Positions 1 to 7,877 of a stretch of DNA of 64,000 bases are shown here, piece after piece. Location of the stretch: the NCBI RefSeq assembly GCF_900110575.1, contig NZ_FOEF01000021.1, forward strand, positions 121,337 to 185,336, given 5' to 3'. Both the position numbers and the translations under genes were made by a program. Source of the stretch: Amycolatopsis saalfeldensis (lineage in GTDB: Bacteria; Actinomycetota; Actinomycetes; Mycobacteriales; Pseudonocardiaceae). How positions within the stretch are numbered: the stretch's first letter is position 1; each line of letters begins with the position of its first letter. The notes below the pieces were generated by a model. It searched no databases. It saw only the letters and a list, made by a program, of their open reading frames with translations, and had not been told where the DNA came from.

Positions 1-124
1 AGCGCGCGATATGCGAGGCGGCCCGGTCCTGCGGGCCCAGCGAAAGCTCGCCGTCGACGAACGCGACGACTACGTCCGGTAGCAGGTGCGACTCGGGGAG
101 TCCCCAACCTCGCGGTGCGGTCAT
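1..124 (-). CDS. rseA: Anti-sigma factor, N-terminal part (RseA-like), runs off the window edge
   Basis: Only the first 41 codons are present. The ATG (complement of 122-124) overlaps the sigE stop in an ATGA junction, so it is probably translated by coupling to sigE. The visible peptide contains DVVVAFVDGEL and later AASHI, which fits the start of a zinc-binding anti-sigma domain (zf-HC2), where a helix precedes the HxxxCxxC motif. The cysteines would lie outside the window. Its place directly behind an SigE-type ECF factor matches rseA (Rv1222) in mycobacteria. The family call rests mostly on context because the sequence is short. Confidence 0.6.
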   Translation of the reverse strand, partial: MTAPRGWGLPESHLLPDVVVAFVDGELSLGPQDRAASHIAR

Positions 125-738
125 ACCGACACCTTCGCAGACTCGTCCCGCTGCGCGCGACGGCGCTCGAGCGAGGCGCGCAGCGCCTGGCGGCCACGGT
201 GGATCCGGCTGCGGACAGTGCCCAGCTTGACGCCGAGCGTCGCGCCGATCTCCTCGTAGGAAAGGCCTTCGACGTCACACAGCACGACAGCGGCGCGGAA
301 CTCCGGGGGCAGCTCGTCGAGCGCCTCCTGCAGGTCCGGGTCCAGGTGCGTGTCGGTGTAGACCTGCTCCGGGCTCGGGTCGTCGCCGACGATCCGGTCC
401 GTGTCGTCCGGCAGCCCCTCCATGCGCACCCGGGACCGGCGGCGCGCCATGTCGAGGAACAGGTTCGTGGTGATCCGGTGCAGCCAGCCCTCGAAGGTGC
501 CCGGCTTGTAGGACGCCAGCGAGCGGAAGACGCGGATGAACGTCTCCTGGGTCAGGTCCTCGGCGTCGTGGGCGTTGCCGGTCAGGCGGTACGCCAGCCG
601 GTACACCCGGTCGGCGTGCTCGCGCACGATCTCGTCCCACGAGGGCGGCGTCCAGGCCGCCTCGCCACCGCCGTCCACGGCGACCGGCTCGGCTTCGGGC
701 ATATCGGCGTTCTGCATCAGGGGAGCAGGCACCTCCAT
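121..738 (-). CDS. sigE: ECF sigma factor, SigE type
   Basis: A 205-residue extracytoplasmic-function sigma factor. Region 2 is seen as HADRVYRLAYRLTGNAHDAED followed by LTQETFIRVFRSL, and region 4 as LPPEFRAAVVLCDVEGLSY then GATLGVKLGTVRSRIHRGR, the helix-turn-helix reading the -35 element. In mycobacteria SigE directs the envelope-stress and redox regulon. The ATG at 738 is preceded by AGAGGAGA at a good distance. It is followed by an overlapping anti-sigma gene and flanked by a divergent O-methyltransferase, the same arrangement as Rv1220c-sigE-rseA. A SigE-like promoter lies just upstream, suggesting autoregulation. Confidence 0.92.
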   Translation of the reverse strand: MEVPAPLMQNADMPEAEPVAVDGGGEAAWTPPSWDEIVREHADRVYRLAYRLTGNAHDAEDLTQETFIRVFRSLASYKPGTFEGWLHRITTNLFLDMARRRSRVRMEGLPDDTDRIVGDDPSPEQVYTDTHLDPDLQEALDELPPEFRAAVVLCDVEGLSYEEIGATLGVKLGTVRSRIHRGRQALRASLERRRAQRDESAKVSV

Positions 739-762
739 CTGCGTGTCTCCTCTTCTGCTCAG

Positions 763-791
763 CCAACGTGCTCCGGGTGCACGGAGTTCCC
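763..791 (-). promoter_or_regulatory. ECF-type promoter upstream of sigE
   Basis: On the minus strand GGGAAC (complement of 786-791) is followed after 17 bases by CGTTGG (763-768). This matches the GGAAC-N17/18-CGTT pattern known for SigE/SigH-class promoters. A start about seven bases beyond would leave a short leader carrying the AGAGGAGA ribosome site of sigE. It suggests SigE activates its own gene; the assignment to SigE rather than another ECF factor is inference. Confidence 0.5.
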
Positions 792-928
792 GTGCGCTTG
801 ATCCTGAGTCTCGCGGGTCTCCCTATGGTTCTAGTGAGACAGGACTGAGAACAGCCTGAGAAGTTATTTCCGCGGGCTTACCAGGGAGCCTTCGCGTATT
901 TATCGACAACCAACGCTAACCTTCGCGC

Positions 929-1582
929 GTGAGTTCCGGGACGCATGCGGCCTCGGCAGCCGATCCGGTCGGCGCCGAGTACGTCGACGGGTACCTTCCC
1001 GACGACGACGTACTGGCCGCGGCGCGGGCGCGCGCGGCCGATCTCGGCTGCTCCCCACTGGCCTCCGGGGCGGGCGCGACCTTGCGTTTCCTCGCCGCGA
1101 CGGTGGCCGCGCGGGCGGTCGTGGAGGTCGGCACCGGCACCGGCGTCAGCGGCCTGCACCTGCTGCGCGGCATGGCCGCGGACGGCATCCTGACCTCCAT
1201 CGACCTCGAGCCGGAGTACCAGCGCGCGGCGCGCAAGGCGTTCCTGGAGGCGGGCTACCCGCCGGGCCGGACGCGGCTGATCGTCGGGCGCGCGCTGGAC
1301 GTGCTGCCGCGGCTCACCCCCGGCGGCTACGACCTGGTGTTCATCGACGCGGCGCGGATCGAGTTCCCCAGCTACTACGAGAAGGGCGTGGCCCTGCTGC
1401 GCCGCGGCGGGATCATCGCGTTCCACAACGTCCTGGCCGGCGGCCGCGTCGCCGACCCGTCCCGCCGCGACCCGGAGACGCTCGCGCTGCGCGAGGTCGC
1501 CCGCGCGATGCGCGAGGACGAACGGCTGGTCCCGGCCCTGCTCCCGGTGGGCGGCGGCCTGCTGGTCGCCGCCGCCTGCTGA
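929..1582 (+). CDS. SAM-dependent O-methyltransferase
   Basis: A 217-residue class I methyltransferase of the caffeoyl-CoA/catechol O-methyltransferase-like family (Methyltransf_24/3). The SAM-binding motif I is VVEVGTGTGVSGLHLL; the acidic motif SIDLEPE follows, and DLVFIDA is the metal/substrate loop seen in this family. The GTG at 929 has no Shine-Dalgarno, but TAACCT at 917-922 ends six bases before it, so it is probably leaderless. It is divergent from sigE, like Rv1220c in M. tuberculosis. The substrate is unknown. Confidence 0.85.
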   Translation: MSSGTHAASAADPVGAEYVDGYLPDDDVLAAARARAADLGCSPLASGAGATLRFLAATVAARAVVEVGTGTGVSGLHLLRGMAADGILTSIDLEPEYQRAARKAFLEAGYPPGRTRLIVGRALDVLPRLTPGGYDLVFIDAARIEFPSYYEKGVALLRRGGIIAFHNVLAGGRVADPSRRDPETLALREVARAMREDERLVPALLPVGGGLLVAAAC

Positions 1583-1583
1583 T

Positions 1584-2792
1584 TCAGCGCGGCGCCAGCT
1601 CACGGCGGGCCGGGGAGGGCGAGCGGACGGCCGTGCCCACCCAGACCGCGGCGACGGCCAGCAGCAGGCACCCGGAGACGGCGCCGATCAGCCACGCCCA
1701 GCCCGCCTGCCCGTAGACCGCGCTGCCGATCGAGCCGACGACGCTGCTGCCCAGGTAGTACATGAGCGTGTACGTGCCGCCGACCTGGCCGCGGGCGTTC
1801 TCGGGCGCCTCGGCGGCGGCCCAGCTGTTGGCGATCGAGTGGGCGGCGAAGAACGCGCAGGTCAGCACCGCGAAGCCGAGCACGACCATCGGCAGCGAGT
1901 CCGCGATGGTCAGCGCGGCGCCCACTGCCATCAGGATCAGCGCGGCGCTCACGGCGCGGCGGCGCCCGATCCGCGCGGCGAACCGGCCCGCGGTCGCCGA
2001 CGAGACCGAGCCCAGCGCGTACGACAGGAACACCAGCGAAGCGATGGCGGGTGACAGGTTCAGCGGCGAGCCCGTGAGCCGGAAGCCCGCCGCGTTGTAA
2101 AGCGCGACGAACGAGCCCATCGCGAGCAGCGCCACGGCGTACTGGGCGAGCAGCACCGGCTTTCGCACGGCGGCGACGAGCCCGGCGCCGACGTCGCGCA
2201 GGGTCTGGCGTCGCGCGTCCGCCTGCGGGGTCGACGGCGGCAGCGTGACCACGGTGATCACGGCGCACACCAAGGAAATCCCGGCCACGACGTACAACGC
2301 CCCGCGCCAGCCGAGCGGGCCCGCGGCGAAGCCCGTCGCGAGCCGTCCGGTCATGCCGCCGATGGAATTGCCCGCGATCATCGCCCCGACGGCCGCGGCC
2401 ACGCCCTTCTTTCCGAGCCGCTCCACGAGGTACGCCGTGGCGACGCCCGGGAAACCCGCGATCGCGGCGCCCTGCACCGCCCGCAGCACCAGGAGCAGGG
2501 GGTACGACGGCATGAGCGGCAGCAGCAGGGCCAGCAGCGAGGAAAGCACCACCGACGCCAGGATCACCGGCCGACGACCGACCACTTCGGACAGTGCCGC
2601 GATCGGCAGCACGGAGATGGCGAGCGCGCCGGTGGCCACGCTGACCGCGAGCGAGGCGCCGGCGGGGTCGAGGTGGTACTGCGCGGCGAGCTGCGGCAGC
2701 ACCGGTTGAGGGGCGTAGAGCAGGGCGAAGGAGGTGAATCCGGCGGCGGCGACCGCGACCTTGACCCGTCGGGTGGGAGCGGTGATGGTCAC
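1584..2792 (-). CDS. MFS transporter (drug/sugar efflux type)
   Basis: A major facilitator permease of 402 residues with about twelve hydrophobic segments. The inter-helix loop motif after TM2 reads LSEVVGRRPVI, the MFS motif A region. The overall pattern (YAPQPVLPQLAAQY near the N-terminus) resembles the YnfM group of efflux carriers. A longer reading from 2837 is possible but was rejected: a -35 TTGGAC and -10 TACTTT place transcription start at about 2792, exactly on this GTG. It diverges from a LysR regulator, which probably controls it. The substrate cannot be told from sequence. Confidence 0.85.
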   Translation of the reverse strand: MTITAPTRRVKVAVAAAGFTSFALLYAPQPVLPQLAAQYHLDPAGASLAVSVATGALAISVLPIAALSEVVGRRPVILASVVLSSLLALLLPLMPSYPLLLVLRAVQGAAIAGFPGVATAYLVERLGKKGVAAAVGAMIAGNSIGGMTGRLATGFAAGPLGWRGALYVVAGISLVCAVITVVTLPPSTPQADARRQTLRDVGAGLVAAVRKPVLLAQYAVALLAMGSFVALYNAAGFRLTGSPLNLSPAIASLVFLSYALGSVSSATAGRFAARIGRRRAVSAALILMAVGAALTIADSLPMVVLGFAVLTCAFFAAHSIANSWAAAEAPENARGQVGGTYTLMYYLGSSVVGSIGSAVYGQAGWAWLIGAVSGCLLLAVAAVWVGTAVRSPSPARRELAPR

Positions 2793-2854
2793 GACCTGAA
2801 AGTAAGCAGTGCTAATCAATACGTCCAATACGACCATCGGCGATAATCGATACC
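2793..2854. promoter_or_regulatory. Divergent promoters of the MFS and LysR genes
   Basis: For the MFS gene (minus strand), -35 TTGGAC is the complement of 2823-2828 and -10 TACTTT the complement of 2799-2804, with an 18-base spacer. For lysR (plus strand), GATAAT at 2842-2847 lies seven bases before its ATG. Both transcripts would be leaderless. The dyad ATCG-N8-CGAT at 2836-2851 spans the lysR -10 and is a candidate LysR binding site. Confidence 0.5.
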
Positions 2855-3772
2855 ATGCCGCATGAAAGCCTGACCGCGCAGCTCGCGCCCCATCTCCTGC
2901 TGCTCGCGACCCTGCGCGAGACGAGGAACGTCACACGCGCGGCCGAACTGCTCGCCGTTCCGCAGCCGACGATCAGCCGTCGGCTGGCCGCGCTCGGCGA
3001 GGCACTGGGCAGCCCGCTGACGGTCCCCGACGGCCGCGGCATCCGGCTCACCCGTGCGGCCGAGCTGCTGGCGGAAGCGGCGGAACGCGCGTTGGGCCCG
3101 GTCGACGCGGGCGCGCGGCTGGCGCGGGAGGAGATCGAGCCGGGCAGCGGCCGCGTCGTGCTGGGCTTCCTGCACCTGCTCGGCCGCTCGCTGGTGCCGA
3201 CGCTGCTGCGCGACTACCGCGCCCAGGCCCCCGCCGCTCGGTTCACGCTGGTGCAGGGGTCACGCCAGGAGATGCTCGACCGGCTCTCCAGCGGCGAGCT
3301 GGACCTGGCCCTGCTCGCCCCGGTGCCCGAAGACCCGGCGCTGGACACGGCGGTGCTGGACGAGCAGCCGATCCTGCTGTCCGTCCCGGCGGGCCACCGG
3401 CTGGCCGGGCACGAGGGCGTCGGCATGGCGGAGCTGGCCGACGAGGAGTTCGTGATGCTGGAGCCGGGTTACGGCCTCCGCCGGATCACCGACGACCTCT
3501 GCGCGGCGGCCGGGTTCAGCCCGAGAATCGCCTTCGAGGGCCAGGAATCGGACACCGTGCGCGGCCTGGTCGCGGCCGGGCTGGGGGTCGCGCTGCTCCC
3601 CCACTTCGAGCCGGGCGCGCCGGCCGGGGTCTCGGAAGTCCCGTTGCTGCCGCCGGTCGGCCGGACGATCGGGCTGGCCTGGCGCAAGGGCGAACCGGTC
3701 TCGCCCGCCGTGCGCGCCTTCCGTGACCACGTAAGGGCTCGTGAGTGTTCAGGACGGTGGGAACCGTCCTGA
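2855..3772 (+). CDS. LysR-family transcriptional regulator
   Basis: A 305-residue LysR-type regulator. The N-terminal winged helix-turn-helix reads TRNVTRAAELLAVPQPTISR with RLAALGEALG after it, followed by the linker helix and a periplasmic-binding-like effector domain from about residue 95. LysR proteins usually bind a small effector and control the gene transcribed away from them, here the MFS permease; this is inference from arrangement. There is no ribosome site at the ATG, in keeping with a leaderless start. The stop codon lies inside a long palindrome shared with the convergent aminopeptidase gene. Confidence 0.9.
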   Translation: MPHESLTAQLAPHLLLLATLRETRNVTRAAELLAVPQPTISRRLAALGEALGSPLTVPDGRGIRLTRAAELLAEAAERALGPVDAGARLAREEIEPGSGRVVLGFLHLLGRSLVPTLLRDYRAQAPAARFTLVQGSRQEMLDRLSSGELDLALLAPVPEDPALDTAVLDEQPILLSVPAGHRLAGHEGVGMAELADEEFVMLEPGYGLRRITDDLCAAAGFSPRIAFEGQESDTVRGLVAAGLGVALLPHFEPGAPAGVSEVPLLPPVGRTIGLAWRKGEPVSPAVRAFRDHVRARECSGRWEPS

Positions 3773-3783
3773 ACACTCACGAG
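3738..3783. terminator. Perfect 21-bp hairpin between convergent genes
   Basis: Positions 3738-3758 pair perfectly with 3763-3783 around a GGGA loop. The outer stem begins CTCGTGAGTG. It spans the end of lysR and stops just before the aminopeptidase stop codon, so it can terminate transcription from both sides. There is no T-tract, which is common in actinomycetes. The same outer ten bases occur in the hairpin at 6486-6531. Confidence 0.75.
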
Positions 3784-5232
3784 TCAGGAAGCGTAGGAAG
3801 CCGCGAACTCCACCAGGGTCCGGCTGGCGAAGCCGGACGCGCCGGGCACCACGTCGTCGTAGGTCTTGTCCGCGCGGCCCGGGCCGGCGATGTCCAGGTG
3901 CGCCCACGGCAGTCCGGCCGTGAACTCGCGCAGGAACAGCGCCGCCATGATGCCGCCGGGACCGCCCGGGGCCTGGCGGACGTCGCCGAGCTCGCCCTGG
4001 ATCGACGTCGCGTAGTCCTCCACCAGCGGCATCCGCCACCACGCCTCGCCGACGCGGGCGCCGGCGGCGACGACCCGCGCGGCCAGCTCGTCGTCGGTCG
4101 CGAAGAGGCCGCCGGTGCGCAGGCCGAGCGAGACCTTCATCGCGCCGGTCAGCGTGGCGGTGTCGATCACGACGTCCGGCCGGTACTCGGCGATGCCGTA
4201 CGCCAGCGCGTCGGCCATCACCATCCGGCCCTCGGCGTCGGTGTTGCCGACCTCGGTGGTGCGGCCGCCGTAGTGGCGCACGATGTCGCCGGGGCGGTAG
4301 GCCGAGCCGGACACGTGGTTCTCCGCCGCGGGCACCAGCGCGGTCACCCGCACCGGCAGCTTCAGCGCGGCGATCGCGCGCACCGCGGCGATCACGGCCG
4401 CGCCGCCCGCCATGTCGGTGCGCATCAGGTGCATGCCGTCGGCCGGCTTGATCGACAGGCCGCCGGTGTCGAAGGTGATGCCCTTGCCCACCATCAGAAC
4501 GTGCGAGGACGCGCCGCGCGGCCGGTACTGCAGCTCGATCAGCCGCGGCGGCGAAGCCGAGCCGCCGCCGACGGCGAGCACCCCGCCGAAGCCGTTGTCC
4601 GCGAGCCACTTCTCGTCCCGCACGGTCACGGTCACGCCCTCGGCCGCGCCCACCACCTTCGCCGCGGTGTTGGCCAGCCAAGCGGGATTCTTGATGTTCG
4701 ACGGCGTGTTCGCGAGGTCCCGGGTCAGCGCGGCGGCCGCGGCCAGCTCCCGCACCCGCGCCACCTGCGCCGCGTACTCCGGCACCGCGTCCTCGCTCGC
4801 GGCCACCAGCCGGACGGCCGTCAGCGCGGGCTTCGGCTCCTCGGTGGTCACCTTGAACCGGTAGCCGCCGAGCAGCAGGCCCATGGCCAGCTCGCCGGCC
4901 TGCTCGCCGGTGACGTCCGCGGGCAGCGCGACCTGGACGGCCTTGGCCGACCCGTCCTCCGCCGCGGCGCGGGCCGCGCGGGCGAACGCCGCGCCCGCCT
5001 TGCGGTAGTCCCGCGGCGCGCCCTCGCCGAGCCCGACCACCCACCGGGGTGAGCCCTCGCCCGGCACCTCGTGGACGTCGCCGGTCTTGCCGCTCGCGCC
5101 GTGCTCCACATGCGACTCCCCGGCCGGGTCCGGTGCCGTCGCGAGATGCGCGACCGGGGCGCCGCGCCGATAGGTGACGGAGACCTCTATCTCGGGCAGC
5201 TTCGTCGGGACGGGTGGTAGTGAGTTACGCAC
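3784..5232 (-). CDS. pepA: Leucyl aminopeptidase, M17 family
   Basis: A cytosolic dizinc aminopeptidase of about 482 residues. The catalytic C-terminal domain carries the family signatures GKGITFDTGGLSIKP, with the metal/catalytic Lys and Asp, and NTDAEGRMVMADAL, with the metal-binding Asp/Glu. The preceding N-terminal domain is typical in length. It releases N-terminal residues, with a preference for Leu, in peptide turnover. GTG at 5232 was preferred because AAAGG stands nine bases upstream; a TTG three codons earlier (5241) is also possible. The gene runs toward lysR and ends against a bidirectional hairpin. Confidence 0.93.
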   Translation of the reverse strand: MRNSLPPVPTKLPEIEVSVTYRRGAPVAHLATAPDPAGESHVEHGASGKTGDVHEVPGEGSPRWVVGLGEGAPRDYRKAGAAFARAARAAAEDGSAKAVQVALPADVTGEQAGELAMGLLLGGYRFKVTTEEPKPALTAVRLVAASEDAVPEYAAQVARVRELAAAAALTRDLANTPSNIKNPAWLANTAAKVVGAAEGVTVTVRDEKWLADNGFGGVLAVGGGSASPPRLIELQYRPRGASSHVLMVGKGITFDTGGLSIKPADGMHLMRTDMAGGAAVIAAVRAIAALKLPVRVTALVPAAENHVSGSAYRPGDIVRHYGGRTTEVGNTDAEGRMVMADALAYGIAEYRPDVVIDTATLTGAMKVSLGLRTGGLFATDDELAARVVAAGARVGEAWWRMPLVEDYATSIQGELGDVRQAPGGPGGIMAALFLREFTAGLPWAHLDIAGPGRADKTYDDVVPGASGFASRTLVEFAASYAS

Positions 5233-5264
5233 AGTGGGCAACCTTTGGGCGCAGACGAACCGCG

Positions 5265-5292
5265 ACCCCGGTCTCCGAGGGGAGACCGGGGT
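5265..5292 (-). terminator. 12-bp perfect hairpin after the DUF3117 gene
   Basis: ACCCCGGTCTCC (5265-5276) pairs with GGAGACCGGGGT (5281-5292) around a four-base loop. It lies 30 bases beyond the stop of the DUF3117 gene and upstream of pepA on the same strand, so it probably ends the small-gene transcript and separates it from pepA. Confidence 0.7.
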
Positions 5293-5322
5293 GCGGAGAT
5301 GAACGGAGCCGGGAGCCGGGGA

Positions 5323-5490
5323 TCAGCCGGTGACCTCCTGAAGTGCCACGCCGAGATCCTTCGCTTCTTCCGCGGAGAGCTCGACGACGAGCCGGCCACC
5401 ACCCTCCAGTGGCACCCGCATCACAAGGCCCCGCCCCTCCTTAGTCACTTCGAGGGGACCATCTCCGGTCCGGGGCTTCATGGCCGCCAT
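5323..5490 (-). CDS. DUF3117 small protein
   Basis: A 55-residue protein recognised as DUF3117 from MKPRTGDGPLEVTKEGRG and then GGRLVVELSAEEAKDLG. This family is nearly invariant across actinobacteria and has no known function; the M. tuberculosis member is Rv1211, next to tagA, as here. The start at 5490 is chosen because GGAGGGA lies just upstream and because family members begin at this point; a longer reading to 5562 lacks support. The chain looks like a single small alpha/beta unit with no membrane segment. Confidence 0.9.
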   Translation of the reverse strand: MAAMKPRTGDGPLEVTKEGRGLVMRVPLEGGGRLVVELSAEEAKDLGVALQEVTG

Positions 5491-5688
5491 AGCGTGCTCC
5501 CTCCGTCTCAACCGGCGCGCCCGGGTCGCGCACTCCCAAACCAGCCGGGTCTCGGCCCCCATTGTCCCTCATCAGCGGCCGGGCGCGAACGCGGACCGAT
5601 CATTTGCCCTTGCATCGGTGCTGGTATGCCGCCCGCCGGGCTGAAACACTCGGTGCGGAGAACCGGGATTTCGCCAAGAGGAGCATCA

Positions 5689-6483
5689 GTGACCACATCC
5701 GACGTCCTGTTGACCGCCGACGCCGACGGGGTGCGCACCCTGACCCTGAACCGGCCGCAGGCGTACAACTCGCTGACTGTCGAGCTCAAGGAGCGGCTGC
5801 TCGCCGAACTGCGCGCGGCCGCCGAAGACGCGGACGTGCGCGCGGTCGTGCTCACCGGCTCGGGCCGCGCGTTCTGCGCCGGGCAGGACCTGAAGGAGCA
5901 CGTGGGACTGCTGCAGGCCAACGACCCCGCGCCGTTGCACACGGTGAGCGATCACTACAACCCGATCGTCCACGCGATCATGGACCTGCCGAAGCCGGTG
6001 ATCGCGGCGGTGAACGGCACCGCGGCGGGTGCGGGCGCGGCCTTCGCCTACGCCAGCGACCTGCGGATCGCCGCGAGCTCGTCGAGCTTCCTGATGGCGT
6101 TCGCGAACGTCGGCCTCGGCCCGGACTCCGGTGCGTCGTGGACGCTCCAGCGGCTCATCGGCCTCGGTCGCGCCGCGGAGCTGATGCTGATGGCCCGCAC
6201 GGTGGACTCGGCCGAGGCGCTGCGGATCGGGCTGGTCGGCGAGGTCGTGCCGGACGAGGAACTGGCCGCGCGCGCCCAGTCCGTGGCCGCGAAGCTGGCC
6301 GCCGGGCCGACGGTCGCGTACGCGAAGATCAAGCACGTGCTGTCGGTCGCCGCTCAGTCCTCTCTGGACGATGCGCTCGCCGCGGAGGACGCGGCGCAGA
6401 CCGCGCTGGGCGCCACCGCCGACCACACCGAGGCGGTCGAGGCCTTCGTCGGCAAGCGCCGGCCGAACTTCCAGGGCAAATAG
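5689..6483 (+). CDS. Enoyl-CoA hydratase/isomerase (crotonase), PaaG-like
   Basis: A 264-residue crotonase. The CoA-binding/oxyanion segment reads GSGRAFCAGQDLKEH, the second oxyanion stretch AAGAGAAFAYASDL. At the second catalytic position it has GLGPDSGASW rather than a hydratase Glu, as in PaaG-type isomerases (2-(1,2-epoxy-1,2-dihydrophenyl)acetyl-CoA isomerase). A role in aromatic acid or fatty acyl-CoA catabolism is therefore likely, but no paa genes are nearby. The GTG at 5689 follows GAGGAG; the open frame extends upstream to 5245 without support. It ends at a hairpin shared with tagA. Confidence 0.85.
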   Translation: MTTSDVLLTADADGVRTLTLNRPQAYNSLTVELKERLLAELRAAAEDADVRAVVLTGSGRAFCAGQDLKEHVGLLQANDPAPLHTVSDHYNPIVHAIMDLPKPVIAAVNGTAAGAGAAFAYASDLRIAASSSSFLMAFANVGLGPDSGASWTLQRLIGLGRAAELMLMARTVDSAEALRIGLVGEVVPDEELAARAQSVAAKLAAGPTVAYAKIKHVLSVAAQSSLDDALAAEDAAQTALGATADHTEAVEAFVGKRRPNFQGK

Positions 6484-6485
6484 GA

Positions 6486-6531
6486 CTCGTGAGTGGCTGT
6501 ACCGGTGCTAACCGTCGCAGCCACTCACGAG
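6486..6531. terminator. Hairpin with CTCGTGAGTG outer stem
   Basis: Positions 6486-6499 pair with 6518-6531 (14 bp, CTCGTGAGTGGCTG and its complement). A second short helix CGGT/ACCG with loop GCTA caps it. It sits between the convergent crotonase and tagA genes and overlaps the tagA stop, acting as a likely two-way terminator. The outer half of the stem is identical to that at 3738-3783 while the inner half differs. Confidence 0.7.
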
Positions 6532-7103
6532 CGCTTGGCCCGGAAGCAGCCGGCCACGTGGTCGTCGACCATGCCGGTCGCCTGCATCAGCGCGTAACAG
6601 GTGGTCGGGCCGAGGAAGGCGAAGCCGCGTTTCTTCAGGTCCTTCGCCATGGCCTTGGACTCGTCGGTGATCGCCGGCACGTCGGCCATCGTCTTCGGCC
6701 GCCGGTGCTTGGCCGGGGCGAAGGACCACAGCAGCTCGTCCAGCGGAGTGTCCAACGCGGCGATGGCGCGCGCGTTGGTGATCGCGGCGAGGATCTTCGC
6801 CCGGTTCCGCACGATCGACGCGTCCTGCATGAGCCGCTCGATGTCCGCTTCGCCGAAGCGCGCGACCTTCGCCGGCTGGAACTTCTTGAACGCCTTCCGG
6901 AAGTTCTCGCGCTTGCGCAGGATCGTGATCCACGACAGCCCGGACTGGAACGACTCGAGGCAGAGCCGCTCGTACAGCTCGGCCTCGCCGTGCAGCGGGC
7001 TGCCCCACTCCTCGTCGTGGTAGGCCGCGTAGTCCGGCGCCGAGTTGCCCCACGAACACCGGACCACGCCGTCTTCGCCCAGCAATGCGGTCATTCCCGT
7101 CAT
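6525..7103 (-). CDS. tagA: DNA-3-methyladenine glycosylase I
   Basis: A 192-residue base-excision enzyme that removes 3-methyladenine from alkylated DNA. Family hallmarks are CSWGNSAPDYAAYHDEEWG at the N-terminus, ESFQSGLSWITILRKRENFR in the helix-hairpin-helix region, and LGPTTCYALMQATGMVDDH near the C-terminus. The Cys and His residues of the zinc snap are the N-terminal Cys and His and the C-terminal His and Cys. The ATG at 7103 overlaps the preceding stop as ATGA, so it is translationally coupled; ATG at 7094 is an alternative. Rv1210 is the mycobacterial counterpart. Confidence 0.93.
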   Translation of the reverse strand: MTGMTALLGEDGVVRCSWGNSAPDYAAYHDEEWGSPLHGEAELYERLCLESFQSGLSWITILRKRENFRKAFKKFQPAKVARFGEADIERLMQDASIVRNRAKILAAITNARAIAALDTPLDELLWSFAPAKHRRPKTMADVPAITDESKAMAKDLKKRGFAFLGPTTCYALMQATGMVDDHVAGCFRAKRS

Positions 7104-7555
7104 CTTCCCCCTATCGAATAGTCCTCGGCGAAGCGCGCGAACTGCCGCAGCGACTGCCGCACCCCCAGCGTGAACGCCGGCCGCAGCACCGGCCAGGCCA
7201 GCTGCCCGACCACGCCGAACGGCAGCTTCAGATGCTCCGCCCAGACGAACGTGCAGCGCGCCGCGCCCTTGGCCACCACCTGGAACACCCCGGTGCCCTG
7301 CACCACGCTGCCGAGGTGGCGCACCGTGCACCGCAGCGGCGGCTCCCAGGCGGTGATCTCCATCATGTCCGTGAAGCCGATCCCGGCGAGACCGGTGAAC
7401 GCCGCGATCTTGGACCCCACGCTGCGGCCGTTGCCCTCGACCACGCGCACCGAGGTGCCGAGCATCCACTCGCCCTGGCGCGTCCAGTCGGTCAGTGCCA
7501 GCCAGGTGGTCCCCGCCGGCGCCGCGACGTCGACGGACAGCACCAGGTCACTCAC
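7100..7555 (-). CDS. SRPBCC (polyketide cyclase/START-like) protein
   Basis: A 151-residue helix-grip protein, beginning VLSVDVAAPAGTTWLALTDW, the usual N-terminal pattern of polyketide cyclase/dehydrase family members that bind a hydrophobic ligand. The GTG at 7555 overlaps the upstream stop by eight bases, and its own stop overlaps tagA, so it sits inside a coupled operon. The ligand is unknown. It has no signal peptide and appears cytosolic. Confidence 0.8.
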   Translation of the reverse strand: MSDLVLSVDVAAPAGTTWLALTDWTRQGEWMLGTSVRVVEGNGRSVGSKIAAFTGLAGIGFTDMMEITAWEPPLRCTVRHLGSVVQGTGVFQVVAKGAARCTFVWAEHLKLPFGVVGQLAWPVLRPAFTLGVRQSLRQFARFAEDYSIGGR

Positions 7556-7877
7556 CGGTGGCCCACGGCTGCGCGCCCGCCTCGTGCGCCTCCCGGGCCT
7601 CCAGCTCCGCGACCCGCGCCCGCAGCCCGTCCAGCTCCACGCCCAGCCGCCGCATCACCCAGTCCACTTCGGACATCTTGTAGCCGCGCAGCACCAGCTG
7701 GTAGTGCACCTGCTGCACGTCCTCGCCGGTGATGTCCTCGGCGGGCAGGCGGGTGGGCGAGCTGCCCGGCGGCAGCGGGGCCAGCTCCTCGCCCCGGCCG
7801 AACACCACCGCGGCGAGCAGGAACACCACGGCGGCCACCAGCAGCATGACTACGAGGTAGATCAGCGCGGTCGTCAC
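7548..7877 (-). CDS. Membrane-anchored DivIVA-domain protein
   Basis: A 109-residue protein: one N-terminal transmembrane helix (ALIYLVVMLLVAAVVFLLAA) followed by a DivIVA-like motif, ITGEDVQQVHYQLVLRGY, and then WVMRRLGVELDGLRARVAELE as the start of a coiled coil. This mirrors small DivIVA-domain proteins next to tagA in mycobacteria (Rv1209). DivIVA domains bind curved membrane at poles and septa, so a role in envelope growth is plausible. The GTG start overlaps the upstream stop as GTGA. Confidence 0.75.
   Translation of the reverse strand: MTTALIYLVVMLLVAAVVFLLAAVVFGRGEELAPLPPGSSPTRLPAEDITGEDVQQVHYQLVLRGYKMSEVDWVMRRLGVELDGLRARVAELEAREAHEAGAQPWATGE

Noticed and set aside
2793..2837. Longer start of the MFS gene
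   Set aside because: The likely -10 (complement of 2799-2804) would lie inside it; the sequence encoded there is not part of the first transmembrane helix.
5245..5688. In-frame N-terminal extension of the crotonase by 148 codons
   Set aside because: It covers the DUF3117 gene on the other strand, and GAGGAG stands just before GTG 5689 where family members start.
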